DNA of 64,000 bases from contig JAGHUX010000006.1 in the NCBI GenBank assembly GCA_018064605.1, positions 1-64,000 of the forward strand, given 5' to 3'. This document shows positions 1-8,554 of the stretch, piece after piece. A model generated the notes under the pieces. That model was not told the DNA's origin, searched no databases, and worked only from the letters and a program-made list of their open reading frames with translations. The DNA comes from Candidatus Limimorpha caballi (GTDB taxonomy: Bacteria > Bacteroidota > Bacteroidia > Bacteroidales > F082). The first letter of the stretch is position 1; each line of letters starts with the position of its first letter. Position numbers and translations under genes: made by a program.

Positions 1-921
1 ACAATTAGAAATCAACAGGTTATGCTCGACTCCGACTTGGCGGTTCTTTATGGCGTTGAGACGAAAGTGTTGAATCAGGCGGTGAGCAGAAACATCGAAA
101 GATTCCCCGAGGACTTCATGTTCCAGTTGACATGGGAGGAGTGCGAAAACTTGAGGTCACAAATTGTGACCTCAAGTTCAAGGTCGCAATTTGTGACCTT
201 GAATTCAAGGTCGCAAATTGCGACCTTGAACTTGAAACAGGGTGACAATATCAAGTATCTCCCTTACGCCTTTACAGAGCAAGGTGTCGCCATGCTGAGC
301 GGAGTCCTTCACTCGCCGACGGCCATCGAAGCCAACATCAGAATCATGCGGGCGTTCGTCGGGATGAGGCGTTTCATCAATGAGAACGCGAAACTTTTCC
401 AAAGAATTGAGAGCATCGAATACAACCAGCTTGAAATAGTTCAAAGCCAGAAAAAAATTGAAACCCATGTTCAAGAATCCGACCGAAAAATCGAGGAGCT
501 TTTCCAACGTCTTGATGAAGGAAGGACGAATCCGAAAGAAGGCATCTTCTTCGACGGACAGATCTTCGACGCTTACGTCTTCATTTCAAACCTGATCAGA
601 AAAGCAAAGAAAGAAATCATCCTCATCGACAATTACGTTGACGAAAGCGTCCTGAACATCCTTTCAAAAAGAAACGAGAATGTCAATGTCACAATTTACA
701 CTTCAAATATTTCACACCAATTCAAACTCGATTTGGAAAAGTATAATTCTCAATATCAACCGATTACGATTGAAAATTTCAGCAAGTCACACGACCGTTT
801 CCTGATAATCGACGATGAAATATATCATATCGGAGCATCGCTGAAAGACTTGGGGAAACGTTGGTTCGCGTTCTCGATCTTACACTGCAGCAAAGAATTA
901 CTGCTGAATAATATAATATGA
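1..921 (+). CDS. ORF6N-domain protein with PLD-like C-terminal domain (5' truncated by window edge)
   Basis: The reading frame is open from base 1, and the residues before the first Met (TIRNQQV) fit the ORF6N consensus, so the true start lies outside the window. Residues about 1-110 form the ORF6N DNA-binding-type domain (VMLDSDLAVLYGVE, then PYAFTEQGVAMLS), found in phage and mobile-element proteins and often fused to other domains. A coiled-coil linker follows at about 120-170. The C-terminal part has the shape of a degenerate phospholipase D-like domain (SKSHDRFLIIDDEIYHIG, with an HxxxxxxD-like core). A short insert inside the ORF6N domain consists of three near-identical 9-residue units encoded by palindromes. 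It converges on the aminotransferase gene with 9 bases between. The family assignment is good; the biological role is unknown, perhaps phage or island related. Confidence 0.8.
   Translation, partial: TIRNQQVMLDSDLAVLYGVETKVLNQAVSRNIERFPEDFMFQLTWEECENLRSQIVTSSSRSQFVTLNSRSQIATLNLKQGDNIKYLPYAFTEQGVAMLSGVLHSPTAIEANIRIMRAFVGMRRFINENAKLFQRIESIEYNQLEIVQSQKKIETHVQESDRKIEELFQRLDEGRTNPKEGIFFDGQIFDAYVFISNLIRKAKKEIILIDNYVDESVLNILSKRNENVNVTIYTSNISHQFKLDLEKYNSQYQPITIENFSKSHDRFLIIDDEIYHIGASLKDLGKRWFAFSILHCSKELLLNNII
149..230 (+). repeat. Three tandem 27-29-nt palindromes inside the ORF6N coding region
   Basis: Palindromes lie at 149-177, 177-203 and 204-230. The first and third are perfect inverted repeats around a single central base; the second has one mismatch. 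The 27-nt period keeps the reading frame and encodes three copies of an (L/S)RSQ(I/F)(V/A)T-type 9-mer. The copies differ by paired substitutions (GTCACAA/TTGTGAC versus GTCGCAA/TTGCGAC), which keep the pairing. Confidence 0.85.
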
Positions 922-930
922 AAGAACGCC

Positions 931-2061
931 TTATTTCTCAACAAATTCAAGAACTGAATCTGTCACATATTTCAAATCCTCATCAGTGAATTCGGTGTGG
1001 ATCGGGAGTGCCACGACGTGGTCGCAGAGATACTCGCAGACCGGGAAGTCGCCCTGTTTGTAGCGCGGGTCGGCGTAGGCCTTCTGCATGTGGAGCGGCA
1101 CCGGATAGTAAATCGCACTCGCGATGCCCTTCGACTGAAGATGAGCCATGAGGCCGGCGCGGTCAACGTCTTTCAAGACAACGACATACTGATGATACAC
1201 GTGGTCGGTGAAAGCCGGATGCTTCGGCGTAACGATGTGCTCTGTCTGCGCGAAAGCTTCGTCGTAACATGCCGCGACATACCGGCGGGCATGGATGTAT
1301 TCGTCGAGATGTCTCAACTTGATGTCAAGGACAGCGGCCTGGATTGCGTCGAGACGTGAGTTGACGCCGACGTAGTCGTGATAGTAACGTTCTTTCATGC
1401 CGTGGTTCACGACGCAGCGCAGCATCTCGGCGAGAGCGTCGTCGTCGGTGAACAGTGCGCCGCCGTCGCCGTAGCAGCCGAGGTTCTTCGACGGGAAGAA
1501 CGAGGTGCAGCCGACGTTTCCTATCGTGCCCGACTTCTTCACGGTGCCGTCTTTGAAAGTGTAATGTGCGCCGATTGCCTGCGCGTTGTCTTCGACGACA
1601 TACAGATTATGACGTTTCGCGATGTCCATGATGGCGTCCATATTGGCGCATTGTCCGAAGAGATGCACCGGCACAATGGCCTTGGTGCGCGGAGTGATGG
1701 CGCGTTCAACTGCTTCAGGGTCAATGCAATAAGTGTCAGGCTCAACATCAACGACGACAGGTTTCAGACGGAGGAGCGCAATGATTTCTGCTGTCGCGAT
1801 GAAAGTGAACGATGTCGTGATCACTTCGTCGCCGGGTTCAAGGCCGAGGCCCATCATGGCAACTTGCAGGGCATCAGTGCCATTGGCGCATGGTATCACG
1901 TGTTTCACACCCAAATATTCCTGTAAATCTTCCTGGAATTTCTTCACGAAAGGGCCACCGATGAAGCCGGCTGTCGAGAGAATCTGCTGTATCGAGGCAT
2001 CAACCTCTGACTTAATCTTTTTATATTGACCGACAAGGTCAACCATTGGAATCTGTTGCAT
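931..2061 (-). CDS. DegT/DnrJ/EryC1/StrS-family sugar aminotransferase
   Basis: A PLP-dependent aminotransferase of 376 residues, the usual family length. It should transfer an amino group from glutamate to a nucleotide-linked keto-sugar for LPS, capsule or glycoprotein glycans. Visible marks are IPMVDL at the start, the CANGTDAL substrate/PLP region near residue 60, VEDNAQAIGA (PLP-ring aspartate) near 155, and the Schiff-base lysine in FFPSKNLGCYGDGG near 190. WbpE-type enzymes (UDP-2-acetamido-3-keto-glucuronate aminotransferase) are one possibility, but the substrate cannot be fixed from sequence. It stands alone, transcribed leftward from its own -7 box, and is not inside a sugar cluster here. 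Confidence 0.9.
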   Translation of the reverse strand: MQQIPMVDLVGQYKKIKSEVDASIQQILSTAGFIGGPFVKKFQEDLQEYLGVKHVIPCANGTDALQVAMMGLGLEPGDEVITTSFTFIATAEIIALLRLKPVVVDVEPDTYCIDPEAVERAITPRTKAIVPVHLFGQCANMDAIMDIAKRHNLYVVEDNAQAIGAHYTFKDGTVKKSGTIGNVGCTSFFPSKNLGCYGDGGALFTDDDALAEMLRCVVNHGMKERYYHDYVGVNSRLDAIQAAVLDIKLRHLDEYIHARRYVAACYDEAFAQTEHIVTPKHPAFTDHVYHQYVVVLKDVDRAGLMAHLQSKGIASAIYYPVPLHMQKAYADPRYKQGDFPVCEYLCDHVVALPIHTEFTDEDLKYVTDSVLEFVEK

Positions 2062-2084
2062 TTTTGCTTGATTTAATCAGGTTG

Positions 2085-2092
2085 CAAAGATA
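2085..2092 (-). promoter_or_regulatory. Bacteroidota -7 box for the aminotransferase gene
   Basis: On the minus strand this reads TATCTTTG, matching TAnnTTTG. It lies 24 bases upstream of the ATG at 2061. No clear -33 TTTG element was identified. Confidence 0.6.
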
Positions 2093-2138
2093 GAAAAAAA
2101 TTTTTTGCGCAAACATGTTTTTCAATCAAAAAAAGTTG

Positions 2139-2146
2139 TACTTTTG
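2139..2146 (+). promoter_or_regulatory. Bacteroidota -7 box for rpmB
   Basis: TACTTTTG matches TAnnTTTG and lies 47 bases upstream of the rpmB start. It diverges from the aminotransferase promoter. Confidence 0.6.
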
Positions 2147-2193
2147 CACCTCGTTTTAGGAAGAATAAATTGAACAATAAATAAGTCAGAGTT

Positions 2194-2436
2194 ATGTCAA
2201 GAATTTGTCAGATAACAGGAAAGAAAGTCATCAGTGGAAACAACGTTTCACACTCAAACAAGAAGACAAAGAGAACGTTCAAGCCGAACTTGAAGATCAA
2301 GAGATTCTATGTTCCGGAGTTGGACGAGTGGGTGGTGTTGAAAGTTTCGGCAGCGGGTCTGCGCACCATCGACAAGAAGGGCGTTTACCAGGCGATGTGC
2401 GACGCACAGGATGCAGGCAACCTGAACCGCTGGTAA
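2194..2436 (+). CDS. rpmB: 50S ribosomal protein L28
   Basis: An 80-residue protein matching L28 along its whole length: it opens [10 protein letters not shown], continues with [12 protein letters not shown] and ends in a segment with [17 protein letters not shown]. It is a component of the large ribosomal subunit. In many Bacteroidota the gene is followed directly by rpmG (L33) and a small DUF4295 gene. Here a terminator follows at once, so it is transcribed alone from the -7 box at 2139. A shifted overlapping frame on the same strand is only a shadow. Confidence 0.97.
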   Translation: MSRICQITGKKVISGNNVSHSNKKTKRTFKPNLKIKRFYVPELDEWVVLKVSAAGLRTIDKKGVYQAMCDAQDAGNLNRW

Positions 2437-2455
2437 TATCACACCTTAATGGAAT

Positions 2456-2487
2456 AAAGGCCGTCTATGTCAAGGCGGCTTTTTTTA
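2456..2487 (+). terminator. Rho-independent terminator after rpmB
   Basis: A hairpin pairs GCCGTC with GGCGGC (one G-T wobble), extended by flanking A-T pairs and followed by a run of seven T. It begins 20 bases after the rpmB stop. Confidence 0.8.
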
Positions 2488-2531
2488 TATTTTCAGACAA
2501 AATTTTTCAGGCACTGCATCGTTAAGGGTTT

Positions 2532-5069
2532 ATGAAGTCGAGATTGTTGGTCATCATCATGATAATGCTTCCATTTTTTGCCTTCGGGCAGAAAAAGGAC
2601 GGGGTGATATTCGGCAAGGTGACGGCGTCGGACGGGAGTCCGCTTGAGTTCGTGAACATCGCGGTCATTGACACGAGATACGGCACATCGACCGACTCGC
2701 GGGGCGAGTATTCGCTTGAGCTCCCGTCGGGGAAGAAGCTGGACCTCGTGTTCTCGTTCATCGGCTACGAGCAGAAGACCGTGACTGTCACGCTGAGAGA
2801 CGGCGAACGGCACGAGCAGGATGTCACCATGACATCGTCATCGCTGACACTCGACGAGGCCGTGGTGCAGGACAAGGCCATCAACTCCAGTGCGGTCACA
2901 CGACTTTCGGCGCGTGAGAGCCTGTTGCTGCCCACGTCGGGCGCGGGCGGCATCGAAGACATGGTGAAGACGCTTCCTGGCGTCTCTTCGACCAACGAGC
3001 TCAGCTCGCAATACAATGTGCGCGGCGGCAACTTCGACGAGAACCTCATCTACGTCAACGGGATAGAGATCTACAAGCCTTTCCTCGTGGGTTCCGGCCA
3101 GCAGGAAGGACTCAGCTTCATCAACTCGAGCCTCATCTCGAACATCGAGTTCTCGGCCGGCGGCTTCGCGGCGGAATACGGCGACAAGATGTCGTCAGTG
3201 CTCGACATCACATACAAGAAGCCTCTCATACCGGCCGGCTCCGTGACGCTCAGCATGCTCGGCGCGGATGTCCACGCGGAAGGACGCGCCGCCAACAACA
3301 AGATCAGCTACCTCATCGGGGCAAGATACAAGAATACGAAATACCTCCTTGGCAGCATGGAGACCAAAGGTGTCTATCAGCCTAACTTCACTGACGTACA
3401 AGGACTTATGACATACAACGTAACACCTAAGTTTGAGGTTTCCGTCCTCGGCTACTACTCAAGGAACAGCTACTCCATGATTCCGGAGACGCGCCAGACC
3501 GACTTCGGAAACCTGCAGGCATCATACCGCCTCAAGGTTTATTTCGACGGGAGGGAAGACAGCAGATACAACACCGGCCTCGGTGCCGTGACATTCAACT
3601 ACAGCCCGAACGAAGACCTCAACCTCAAGCTCATCGGCTCGATGTATTCATCATCGGAGTCGGAGACTTTCGACGTGCAGGGGCAGTACTGGATCGGACA
3701 GCTCGAGACCACCGGCAACAACGAACAGGAGAGCGAACAGGACGGCAACGTGATCAGCAACCAGGGTGTCGGCACCTACATCGAGCACGCGCGAAACTAC
3801 TTCTACGCACGGGTGGTGAACCTTGACCACAAAGGCGCTTACACATACAACGGCAACACGCTCAAATGGGGCGTCCGCTATCAACATCAGGCCATCGACG
3901 ACATCGTGAAGGAATGGGAGATGGTCGATTCCGCAGGTTACGCCCTGCCACACACCATCGACTCCATCCTCAACCCGTCGAACCCGATGCAGACACCGCT
4001 TAAACTGAAAAACGTCGCCAACGGACATAACATATTGCACATCAACAATGTTGACGCCTTCATACAGAACTCATGGGAATTTTCTGACAAGAAAGACAAC
4101 ATCTTCGTGTTCACCGCCGGACTGCGTGGCAACTATTGGGGTTACAACAAAAAAGTCGATGTCAGCCCGCGTCTGGGCATCGCCATGAAACCATACTGGA
4201 ACAGCAACATGGTATTCCGTCTTTCCGGCGGCATGTATGTGCAGCAGCCGTTTTACCGTGAGATCAGGATGTTCGACAGTTCGCTCGTCGGCCCCGACCA
4301 CGCCACGACACAGAAGTCGTACCAGGTGGTCCTCGGCAATGAATACAACTTCAAGGCGTGGGACCGTCCGTTTGTGCTGACGACTGAACTGTACTACAAA
4401 TATTTGAAAGACATCGTCCCATACGAAGTCGATAACATCAGGATCAGATACTTTGCCGACCAGAAGGCGACGGGTCACGCCACCGGCATCGACCTGAAAC
4501 TCAACGGAGAATTTGTCAAGGGCATTGAGAGTTGGGCTTCGTTGTCGTTGATGAAGACGGTTGAGAACATAAAATACTACATCGCGCCTGACGGCAGCAT
4601 ACTGTCGCAGACCGACATCAACAACGGTGCCGATTTTGACCACGACACCATCATCAGCGGTATCCCGCGCCCGTCAGACCAGCGCATCAACTTCGCATTG
4701 TTCTTCCAGGACTACATACCGTTCATCCCGTCGTTCAGGGTGAACCTGAAACTCATCTTCGGCACGGGCTTGCCTTTCGGGGCCTCCGACTCGGAGCGTT
4801 ACCGGCACAAGATGCGGATGTCGGCCTACCGCCGCGTTGACGTGGGTTTCAGCAAACAGCTCATCGGCGCGGACACCAAATTCAGCAACCCTAAGAATCC
4901 GTTGAAAAACATACGGAACTGCTGGCTCAGCCTCGAGGTGTTCAACCTGCTCGGCGTGAACAACGTCAGCTCGTACATGTGGGTCACCGACATCTACAAC
5001 ACCCAGTACGCAGTGCCAAACTATCTGACAGGCAGGCAGTTGAACCTAAAACTGATTCTTGAGTTCTGA
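2532..5069 (+). CDS. TonB-dependent receptor with carboxypeptidase-like regulatory domain
   Basis: An 845-residue outer-membrane receptor. A signal peptide (MKSRLLVIIMIMLPFFAFG) is followed by a carboxypeptidase-D regulatory-like beta-sandwich (about 25-110, GKVTASDGSPLEFVNI and FIGYEQKTV) typical of Bacteroidota receptors. A plug domain follows (about 130-230, LPGVSSTNELSSQYNVRGGN), then a long beta-barrel ending in LKLILEF with a terminal aromatic residue. There is no SusD-like partner next to it, so it is not a SusC pair, and the ligand is unknown. The gene downstream is an MFS carrier 25 bases away, perhaps co-transcribed, which could suggest uptake of a shared small ligand; that is inference. 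Confidence 0.9.
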   Translation: MKSRLLVIIMIMLPFFAFGQKKDGVIFGKVTASDGSPLEFVNIAVIDTRYGTSTDSRGEYSLELPSGKKLDLVFSFIGYEQKTVTVTLRDGERHEQDVTMTSSSLTLDEAVVQDKAINSSAVTRLSARESLLLPTSGAGGIEDMVKTLPGVSSTNELSSQYNVRGGNFDENLIYVNGIEIYKPFLVGSGQQEGLSFINSSLISNIEFSAGGFAAEYGDKMSSVLDITYKKPLIPAGSVTLSMLGADVHAEGRAANNKISYLIGARYKNTKYLLGSMETKGVYQPNFTDVQGLMTYNVTPKFEVSVLGYYSRNSYSMIPETRQTDFGNLQASYRLKVYFDGREDSRYNTGLGAVTFNYSPNEDLNLKLIGSMYSSSESETFDVQGQYWIGQLETTGNNEQESEQDGNVISNQGVGTYIEHARNYFYARVVNLDHKGAYTYNGNTLKWGVRYQHQAIDDIVKEWEMVDSAGYALPHTIDSILNPSNPMQTPLKLKNVANGHNILHINNVDAFIQNSWEFSDKKDNIFVFTAGLRGNYWGYNKKVDVSPRLGIAMKPYWNSNMVFRLSGGMYVQQPFYREIRMFDSSLVGPDHATTQKSYQVVLGNEYNFKAWDRPFVLTTELYYKYLKDIVPYEVDNIRIRYFADQKATGHATGIDLKLNGEFVKGIESWASLSLMKTVENIKYYIAPDGSILSQTDINNGADFDHDTIISGIPRPSDQRINFALFFQDYIPFIPSFRVNLKLIFGTGLPFGASDSERYRHKMRMSAYRRVDVGFSKQLIGADTKFSNPKNPLKNIRNCWLSLEVFNLLGVNNVSSYMWVTDIYNTQYAVPNYLTGRQLNLKLILEF

Positions 5070-5094
5070 TTGAAAATTTCGCAGTTTGAAAATC

Positions 5095-6294
5095 ATGGAA
5101 AAGGAGAAACTTTGGAACACGAACTATATAAAGGTGATGGCTACGAACTTCACCTTGTTTTTTGCCTTTTATCTTCTCACGCCGCTGCTGCCGTTATACC
5201 TCAGCGAGACATACAACGCGTCGAAAGACATGATAGGTCTCGTGCTTTCGGGTTACACGATGGTCGCGATATTGATACGTCCGTTCAGCGGTTTCCTTGT
5301 TGACAGCTTTCCTCGGAAGAAGGTGCTTCTCGTCTGTCTTTTCGTCTGTTTCCTGTTTTTCGGCAGCTACCTCATCGCCGGCAGCCTCATGCTCTTCGCT
5401 GTCATCAGGACGTTGCACGGCGGTCCGTTCGGCGCGTGCACGGTCGCCAACTCCACCATGGCCATTGACGTCCTTCCGGCGTCAAGGCGCAACGAAGGCA
5501 TCGGTTTCTACGGCATCAGCAACAACCTCGCGTCGGCCGTCGCGCCGACGGTGGCCATCTTCATATATCATTATGTCAACGACTTCGACGTGCTTTTCTG
5601 GCTCGCATTCATCGTGGCAGGCCTCGGCCTCATCAGCGCCGCGACACTCAAGGTGACGCCCAAGCCCGTCGAGACGAAGAAACGCAAGCTCTCGCTCGAC
5701 CGTTTCTTCCTGCTTCGCGGCTGGTTCCTCGCGCTCAACATGTGTTTCTTCGGCTTTTGCTGGGGAGTGCTGAGCAACTACCTCGCCATCTACGGCAAGG
5801 AACGTCTCGGCATCACCTCAGGTACCGGCACCTTCTTCATGATACTCTCGGCCGGATTGATATTGTCAAGGCTTTGGGGAAACAAGACCTTACGCGAAGG
5901 CAAGCTGACACACAACGCCATGGAAGGCATAATCTTGTCAACGATAGGTTACATCACTTTCATCGCATATCCCTCAATGACAGGCTATTACATCACCGCC
6001 GCCTTGATCGGGCTGGGCAACGGTCACATCTGGCCAGCGTTCCAAAACATGATAATCGCGGTGGCGAAGCACAACGAACGCGGGACGGCGAACAGCACCA
6101 TACTGACATCGTGGGACCTCGGCATCGGACTCGGCGTGCTTCTCGGAGGCGTCATCGCGGAATATTTCGGCTACACCACCATTTTCTGCATGATAGCGGC
6201 AGTGCACGTAGTCGGACTTGTGGCATTCCTGGGATTCACAAAAAACAAATTCAAAAAACTGATCCACCACGAATCGCACGAATTAAACGAATGA
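5095..6294 (+). CDS. Major facilitator superfamily transporter
   Basis: About 399 residues with roughly 12 hydrophobic segments. The loop 2-3 signature region (LVDSFPRKKVLLVC) is present, and the middle cytoplasmic loop is basic (VETKKRKLSLDRFF). The ATG at 5095 is preferred over an in-frame TTG nine bases upstream. The protein resembles the drug/sugar efflux branch of MFS; the substrate is unknown. Its last residues (HHESHELNE) are encoded by the CACGAAT-type repeat that continues into the intergenic region, so the repeat supplies both the C-terminus and the stop codon. It follows the TonB receptor gene closely. Confidence 0.88.
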   Translation: MEKEKLWNTNYIKVMATNFTLFFAFYLLTPLLPLYLSETYNASKDMIGLVLSGYTMVAILIRPFSGFLVDSFPRKKVLLVCLFVCFLFFGSYLIAGSLMLFAVIRTLHGGPFGACTVANSTMAIDVLPASRRNEGIGFYGISNNLASAVAPTVAIFIYHYVNDFDVLFWLAFIVAGLGLISAATLKVTPKPVETKKRKLSLDRFFLLRGWFLALNMCFFGFCWGVLSNYLAIYGKERLGITSGTGTFFMILSAGLILSRLWGNKTLREGKLTHNAMEGIILSTIGYITFIAYPSMTGYYITAALIGLGNGHIWPAFQNMIIAVAKHNERGTANSTILTSWDLGIGLGVLLGGVIAEYFGYTTIFCMIAAVHVVGLVAFLGFTKNKFKKLIHHESHELNE

Positions 6295-6420
6295 CATTCA
6301 ACACGAATGACACAAATGACATTCAACACGAATCGCACGAATGACACAAATGACATTCAACACGAATTGAACGAATGACACAAATGACATTCAACACGAA
6401 TGACACGAATTGCACGAAGT
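6265..6420 (+). repeat. CACGAAT-type repeat array left of the GxxExxY gene
   Basis: Short units of the form ACGAATnnC alternate with three near-identical 25-nt units (ACGAATGACACAAATGACAT followed by TCAAC). The array begins inside the 3' end of the MFS gene and ends about 10 bases before the GxxExxY stop codon. Similar units recur at 6824-6890, 39057-39120, 47538-47580 and, in diverged form, 49402-49445. Confidence 0.85.
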
Positions 6421-6431
6421 TTGTTCAACTT

Positions 6432-6803
6432 TTATAACACTATTCTTTCGTACTCAAGTTTTGATGAGCAACCAAAATTGAACAGCAATCCAAGTTTAAA
6501 ACCGGTGACACGCAAATAATTATACAGTTGCGAGCGACTTGCGTTATCTATATTTTGAATAGCTTTCAGTTCAACAATTATGCAATCATAACATACATAA
6601 TCCGCCTTGAAAGTCTTATTTAGTTCTATGCCATCATAAAAGACTCTCAAATTTTTTTCTCTTACAAATGGGATTTCGGCTCGTTCAAGTTCAATCTCAA
6701 GTGCTTCCTGATAAACCGATTCAAGAAAACCATGCCCTAAAGTGTTATACACTCTCATTGCCGCCCCAACAATATCATAACTCTCCTGTCTGTAATATAT
6801 CAT
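6432..6803 (-). CDS. GxxExxY family protein (PD-(D/E)xK-like)
   Basis: A 123-residue protein of the GxxExxY family, named for the motif seen here as GFLESVY (residues about 26-32). The second half carries FKADYVCYDCIIVELKA, whose D...ExK spacing fits a PD-(D/E)xK nuclease-like core. The function of the family is not established. The gene is visibly more AT-rich than its neighbours and sits between two CACGAAT repeat arrays in opposite orientation (6265-6420 and 6824-6890). That suggests it moves or is maintained as a gene-plus-repeat unit; this is inference. The end CSSKLEYERIVL is complete. Confidence 0.88.
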   Translation of the reverse strand: MIYYRQESYDIVGAAMRVYNTLGHGFLESVYQEALEIELERAEIPFVREKNLRVFYDGIELNKTFKADYVCYDCIIVELKAIQNIDNASRSQLYNYLRVTGFKLGLLFNFGCSSKLEYERIVL

Positions 6804-6823
6804 ATAATAAAAATTAATTCCAA

Positions 6824-6890
6824 TTATTCGTGAAAATTCGTGTTATTCGTGGTGAAATATTTCGTTTGATTCGTGTTATTCGTGGTGAAT
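6824..6890 (-). repeat. CACGAAT-type repeat array right of the GxxExxY gene (inverted relative to the left array)
   Basis: On the plus strand it reads as repeated ATTCGTG and TTCGTGGTGAA units, the reverse complement of the left-hand CACGAAT units. It occupies most of the gap between the GxxExxY start and the YifB stop codon. Confidence 0.8.
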
Positions 6891-6901
6891 GATTTTGTGG
6901 T

Positions 6902-8434
6902 CTATTTCCCCCAGTTCTCTCTGTCCAGACTACGGTATTGTATCGCTTCCGACAAATGTCCCGCATTGATTTCCAATGAGTTGTCAAGGTCGGCGATAGT
7001 GCGTGAGACTTTTAGGATTCTGTCGTAAGCACGAGCTGAGAGGTTCAGCCTTTCCATCGCGTTCTTCAGCAATGCGCTGCATTCCTTGTCGAGCTGGCAA
7101 TATTGTTGGATGAGTTTCGTGGTCATCTGCGAGTTGCAATGGACGCCCGGCACGTCGGCAAAACGTTGCGTCTGAATCATTCGCGCCTTCACCACACGCT
7201 CGCGGACAACGGAGCTCTTCTCCCCTGTCTTGATTTTCGTGAGGTCCTCAAAAGGCACCGGCGTCACCTCTACATGCAGGTCGATTCTGTCCAAGATAGG
7301 ACCGGAGATCCGATTCAGATACTGTTCGACGACACCCGGCTTGCAGGTGCATTCCATCGTCGGGTGGTTGTAATAGCCGCACGGACACGGGTTCATCGCG
7401 GCGACAAGCATGAAACTCGCCGGAAACTCGACTGTCTGTTTCGCCCGCGCTATCGTCACGACACGGTCTTCCATCGGCTGACGGAGAACTTCGAGCACAT
7501 TTCTTTTAAATTCCCCGAATTCGTCCAAAAACAGCACGCCGTTATGCGCCAGACTCACCTCGCCGGGCTGCGGATAAGTGCCGCCGCCGACAAGCCCGAC
7601 ATACGACGTCGTGTGATGCGGACTGCGAAAAGGACGCGTCCGAAGCAACGAAACGTCGTGCGCCAGCAGTCCGACGACAGAATGTATCTTCGTGGTTTCC
7701 AACGCCTCCTTCAACGTCATCGGCGGCAAGATGCTCGGCAGACGTTTCGCCAACATCGTCTTTCCCGAACCAGGTGAGCCGATCAATATCACATTGTGCG
7801 AGCCGGCGGAAGCGACCTCCAACGCACGTTTTATGTTCTCCTGCCCTTTCACGTCGGAGAAGTCAAAGTCGTAAAAGTCGCCGCCAGGCTCGTCTTCAAG
7901 ACTGAGTTTCGTCGGCTCAACATGCTGAAAACCGTTGAAAAAGTTGATGACATCCATTATTGTCTCAACGCCGTAAACCTCGATGTCTTCAACGACAGCG
8001 GCCTCCTTTGCGTTCGCTTTCGGGATGATGACTCCTTTGAATCCGTCTTCCGCCGCCTTTATTGCGATGGGCAACGCGCCCTTAATCGGGTTGATGCTTC
8101 CGTCAAGGGACAGCTCGCCCATCATGACATATTTGTCGAGCATGTCGTCTTTCACCTGCTCCGATGCGGCAAGGATGGCTATCGCCAACGGGAGGTCATA
8201 ATGCGAGCCTTCCTTCCTGATGTCGGCCGGCGCCATATTGATTGTGATTTTCCGTTTCGGATACTTCAACCCATTGTTACTCAACGCCGATTCAATACGT
8301 TGCTGACTTTCTTTCACCGCGCTGTCGGGCAGTCCGACAAGAAAAAACTGAACCCCGCGGTCGATGTTCACTTCAATCGTAACCGTGATTGCGTCAATGC
8401 CGTTCAAGGCACTTCCATAAGTTTTTACTAACAT
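6902..8434 (-). CDS. comM: YifB/ComM-family Mg-chelatase-like AAA+ ATPase
   Basis: About 510 residues from the ATG at 8434 (MLVKTYGSALNGID), the normal start of this family; an upstream in-frame GTG was rejected. The N-terminal ChlI-like domain (GLPDSAVKESQQRIESAL, PADIRKEGSHYDLPLA) is followed by an AAA+ module. That module has Walker A GSPGSGKT near residue 220, Walker B VLFLDEFGEF, and a conserved CPCGYYNHP cysteine patch near residue 350. A C-terminal helical domain (LSARAYDRILKVSRTIADL) ends the protein. ComM is a hexameric helicase that promotes branch migration during natural transformation in other bacteria. The role here is by family only; CinA, encoded upstream, is another competence-associated name. 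Confidence 0.93.
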   Translation of the reverse strand: MLVKTYGSALNGIDAITVTIEVNIDRGVQFFLVGLPDSAVKESQQRIESALSNNGLKYPKRKITINMAPADIRKEGSHYDLPLAIAILAASEQVKDDMLDKYVMMGELSLDGSINPIKGALPIAIKAAEDGFKGVIIPKANAKEAAVVEDIEVYGVETIMDVINFFNGFQHVEPTKLSLEDEPGGDFYDFDFSDVKGQENIKRALEVASAGSHNVILIGSPGSGKTMLAKRLPSILPPMTLKEALETTKIHSVVGLLAHDVSLLRTRPFRSPHHTTSYVGLVGGGTYPQPGEVSLAHNGVLFLDEFGEFKRNVLEVLRQPMEDRVVTIARAKQTVEFPASFMLVAAMNPCPCGYYNHPTMECTCKPGVVEQYLNRISGPILDRIDLHVEVTPVPFEDLTKIKTGEKSSVVRERVVKARMIQTQRFADVPGVHCNSQMTTKLIQQYCQLDKECSALLKNAMERLNLSARAYDRILKVSRTIADLDNSLEINAGHLSEAIQYRSLDRENWGK

Positions 8435-8554
8435 TAAAATATTGATTTCAGAATAAAAAAATGCACAAAACACCCGTGTTCAGGCGGCACGTCCGTCTGT
8501 ACAGCAGTAATGCGAAGACGTTCTCCACGCGCCTTCGCGGCAGTCATTTCATCC

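Noticed and set aside
1378-1926. Long open frame antisense to the aminotransferase gene
   Set aside because: It mirrors the codon pattern of a strongly conserved gene on the other strand, shows no family motif and has no start context.
2532-5069. SusC-like polysaccharide utilisation receptor
   Set aside because: No SusD-like gene or glycoside hydrolase is adjacent; it is better described as a general TonB receptor with a regulatory-like N-domain.
5070-5303. Small 77-codon frame overlapping the MFS start
   Set aside because: It uses a TTG start, lies in another frame of the transporter gene and has no recognisable content.
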